Assembly: GCA_039931675.1 (NCBI GenBank)
Contig: JBDTRM010000038.1
Span: 1-60,681, forward strand
From: JAEUTH01 sp039931675
GTDB lineage: Bacteria > Bacteroidota > Bacteroidia > AKYH767-A > OLB10
DNA length: 60,681 nucleotides
Direction of reading: 5' to 3'
The position numbers were made by a program, and so were the translations under genes. Shown one piece after another: positions 60,268-60,681 of the stretch; the first letter of the stretch is position 1; each line of letters begins with the position of its first letter. The notes beneath the pieces were generated by a model. That model was not told where the DNA came from and did no database searches. It saw nothing but the letters and a program-made list of their open reading frames with translations.

Positions 60268-60681
60268 AAAAGTTTCTAGTCGGCAAGTAATGGGAGTGAG
60301 CTAAAAGGGGCCACTCCCTTTTGCTTTTTATACCCTTGTCAACTTTCGGGAAAGTTGAAGGAACTTTCCGAAAGTACTTTGCCTCACAAAACTTGCGAAG
60401 CTACAATCTTGAATGGTTTCAGAAGTTCTTTTGGCATTGAATTGATTAGAAAGACTAATACTGCTGTTGCAGGATGTTGTGTCATTAGAGAAAATGCTAA
60501 AGCACAAAACCTGTTCGATAAACCACGGATATAAAAATGTCGGATATAATAGAAAGGGGCTACGCAATAACAGCTAAATTGTGCTGGTTATGTGAACAAA
60601 TCGAGTAGTTTTGTTCGTATAAAAACATGTTGAACTGACACCTTTGGTGAGTCGCATTATCATAAGTTATTTGCTGTAAAT
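60268..60681. other. Right-edge intergenic region
   Basis: After the terminator at 60292-60330 a hairpin of the CTTTCGGAAAGTT type occurs at 60341-60375, again with loop GAAGG and one inserted base. The remaining 300 bases hold no gene that I can support. Confidence 0.55.
60292..60330 (+). terminator. Terminator of the 1729-residue protein gene
   Basis: GGGAGTG (60292-60298) pairs with CACTCCC (60312-60318), followed by TTTTGCTTTTTA. It lies 24 bases after the stop codon. Confidence 0.8.

Noticed and set aside
60328..60567. Open frame of 79 codons on the minus strand
   Set aside because: Its start side has no promoter-like site, its end is made of the dispersed CTTTCGG hairpin, and no domain is visible.
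60377..60681. Possible remnant of a gene at the right edge
   Set aside because: Short fragments in two frames look protein-like, but I could not connect them to any family.

Overview
This window is A+T-rich chromosomal DNA from a member of the Bacteroidota. Several things point to this. Five large secreted proteins end in a type IX secretion (T9SS) type A C-terminal domain. Promoter-like sites match the Bacteroidota -33/-7 pattern (TTG ... TAnnTTTG). There are several families known mainly from this phylum: DUF4296, DUF4838, a GH92 enzyme with a C-terminal discoidin module, a stand-alone polyvalent-type kinase and a 2Fe-2S thioredoxin-like protein. A Chitinophagales-like or sphingobacterial relative is plausible, but I cannot fix the genus. 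I see no rRNA, tRNA, CRISPR array, prophage or integrative element.

Layout. 0.3-5.7 kb: polA, a small protein and a T9SS protein, all on the minus strand. 5.9-9.6 kb: an ECF sigma factor with a single-pass membrane protein, a fasciclin protein and an exported MsrB. 9.7-13.4 kb (minus): a DUF4838 protein, murB and a 41-residue lipoprotein. 13.7-16.4 kb: grpE, dnaJ and a small kinase-like protein. 16.7-19.6 kb: a T9SS leucine-rich-repeat protein. 19.7-24.6 kb: an ABC exporter pair, a Ppx/GppA phosphatase and a CBS-domain membrane protein. 24.6-25.4 kb: a REP-associated tyrosine transposase (RAYT) between two triplets of REP hairpins. 25.4-30 kb (minus): DUF502, GH92 and cutC. 30.1-33.4 kb: a T9SS protein with sialidase-like repeats. 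33.4-36.5 kb (minus): a nucleoside-type MFS permease, two small paralogues and tyrS. 36.8-44.6 kb: an epimerase, DUF4296 and pyrC, a third small paralogue, DUF2283, a 2Fe-2S protein, DUF421, a predicted outer-membrane protein, a TIGR01777 epimerase and a photolyase. 44.7-49.9 kb: rimP-nusA-infB. 50-54.3 kb: an AlbA/ATPase-domain regulator, a T9SS SBBP-repeat protein and aroA. 55-60.3 kb: a 1729-residue T9SS protein with an enzyme-like core.

Functionally the window mixes housekeeping (replication, translation, chaperones, cell wall, pyrimidine and aromatic synthesis) with secreted carbohydrate-directed proteins. GH92, the DUF4838 protein and the 1729-residue protein probably act on glycans outside the cytoplasm.

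The most unusual layer is the repeat landscape. (i) A RAYT is bracketed by REP hairpins. A variant with the same stem but a seven-base A (or nine-base T) loop occurs at three other gene ends. (ii) Several genes (polA, dnaJ, the ABC permease, ppx, nusA) have leaders built from short iterated 'words' directly before the start codon. (iii) Three genes appear to have absorbed dispersed repeats in frame: a loop in GH92, the linker before a T9SS domain, and the lipoprotein signal peptide of DUF4296. (iv) A terminator-like hairpin with six U residues lies 11 nt before rimP, downstream of a perfect promoter motif, as expected of an attenuator for the rimP-nusA-infB operon.
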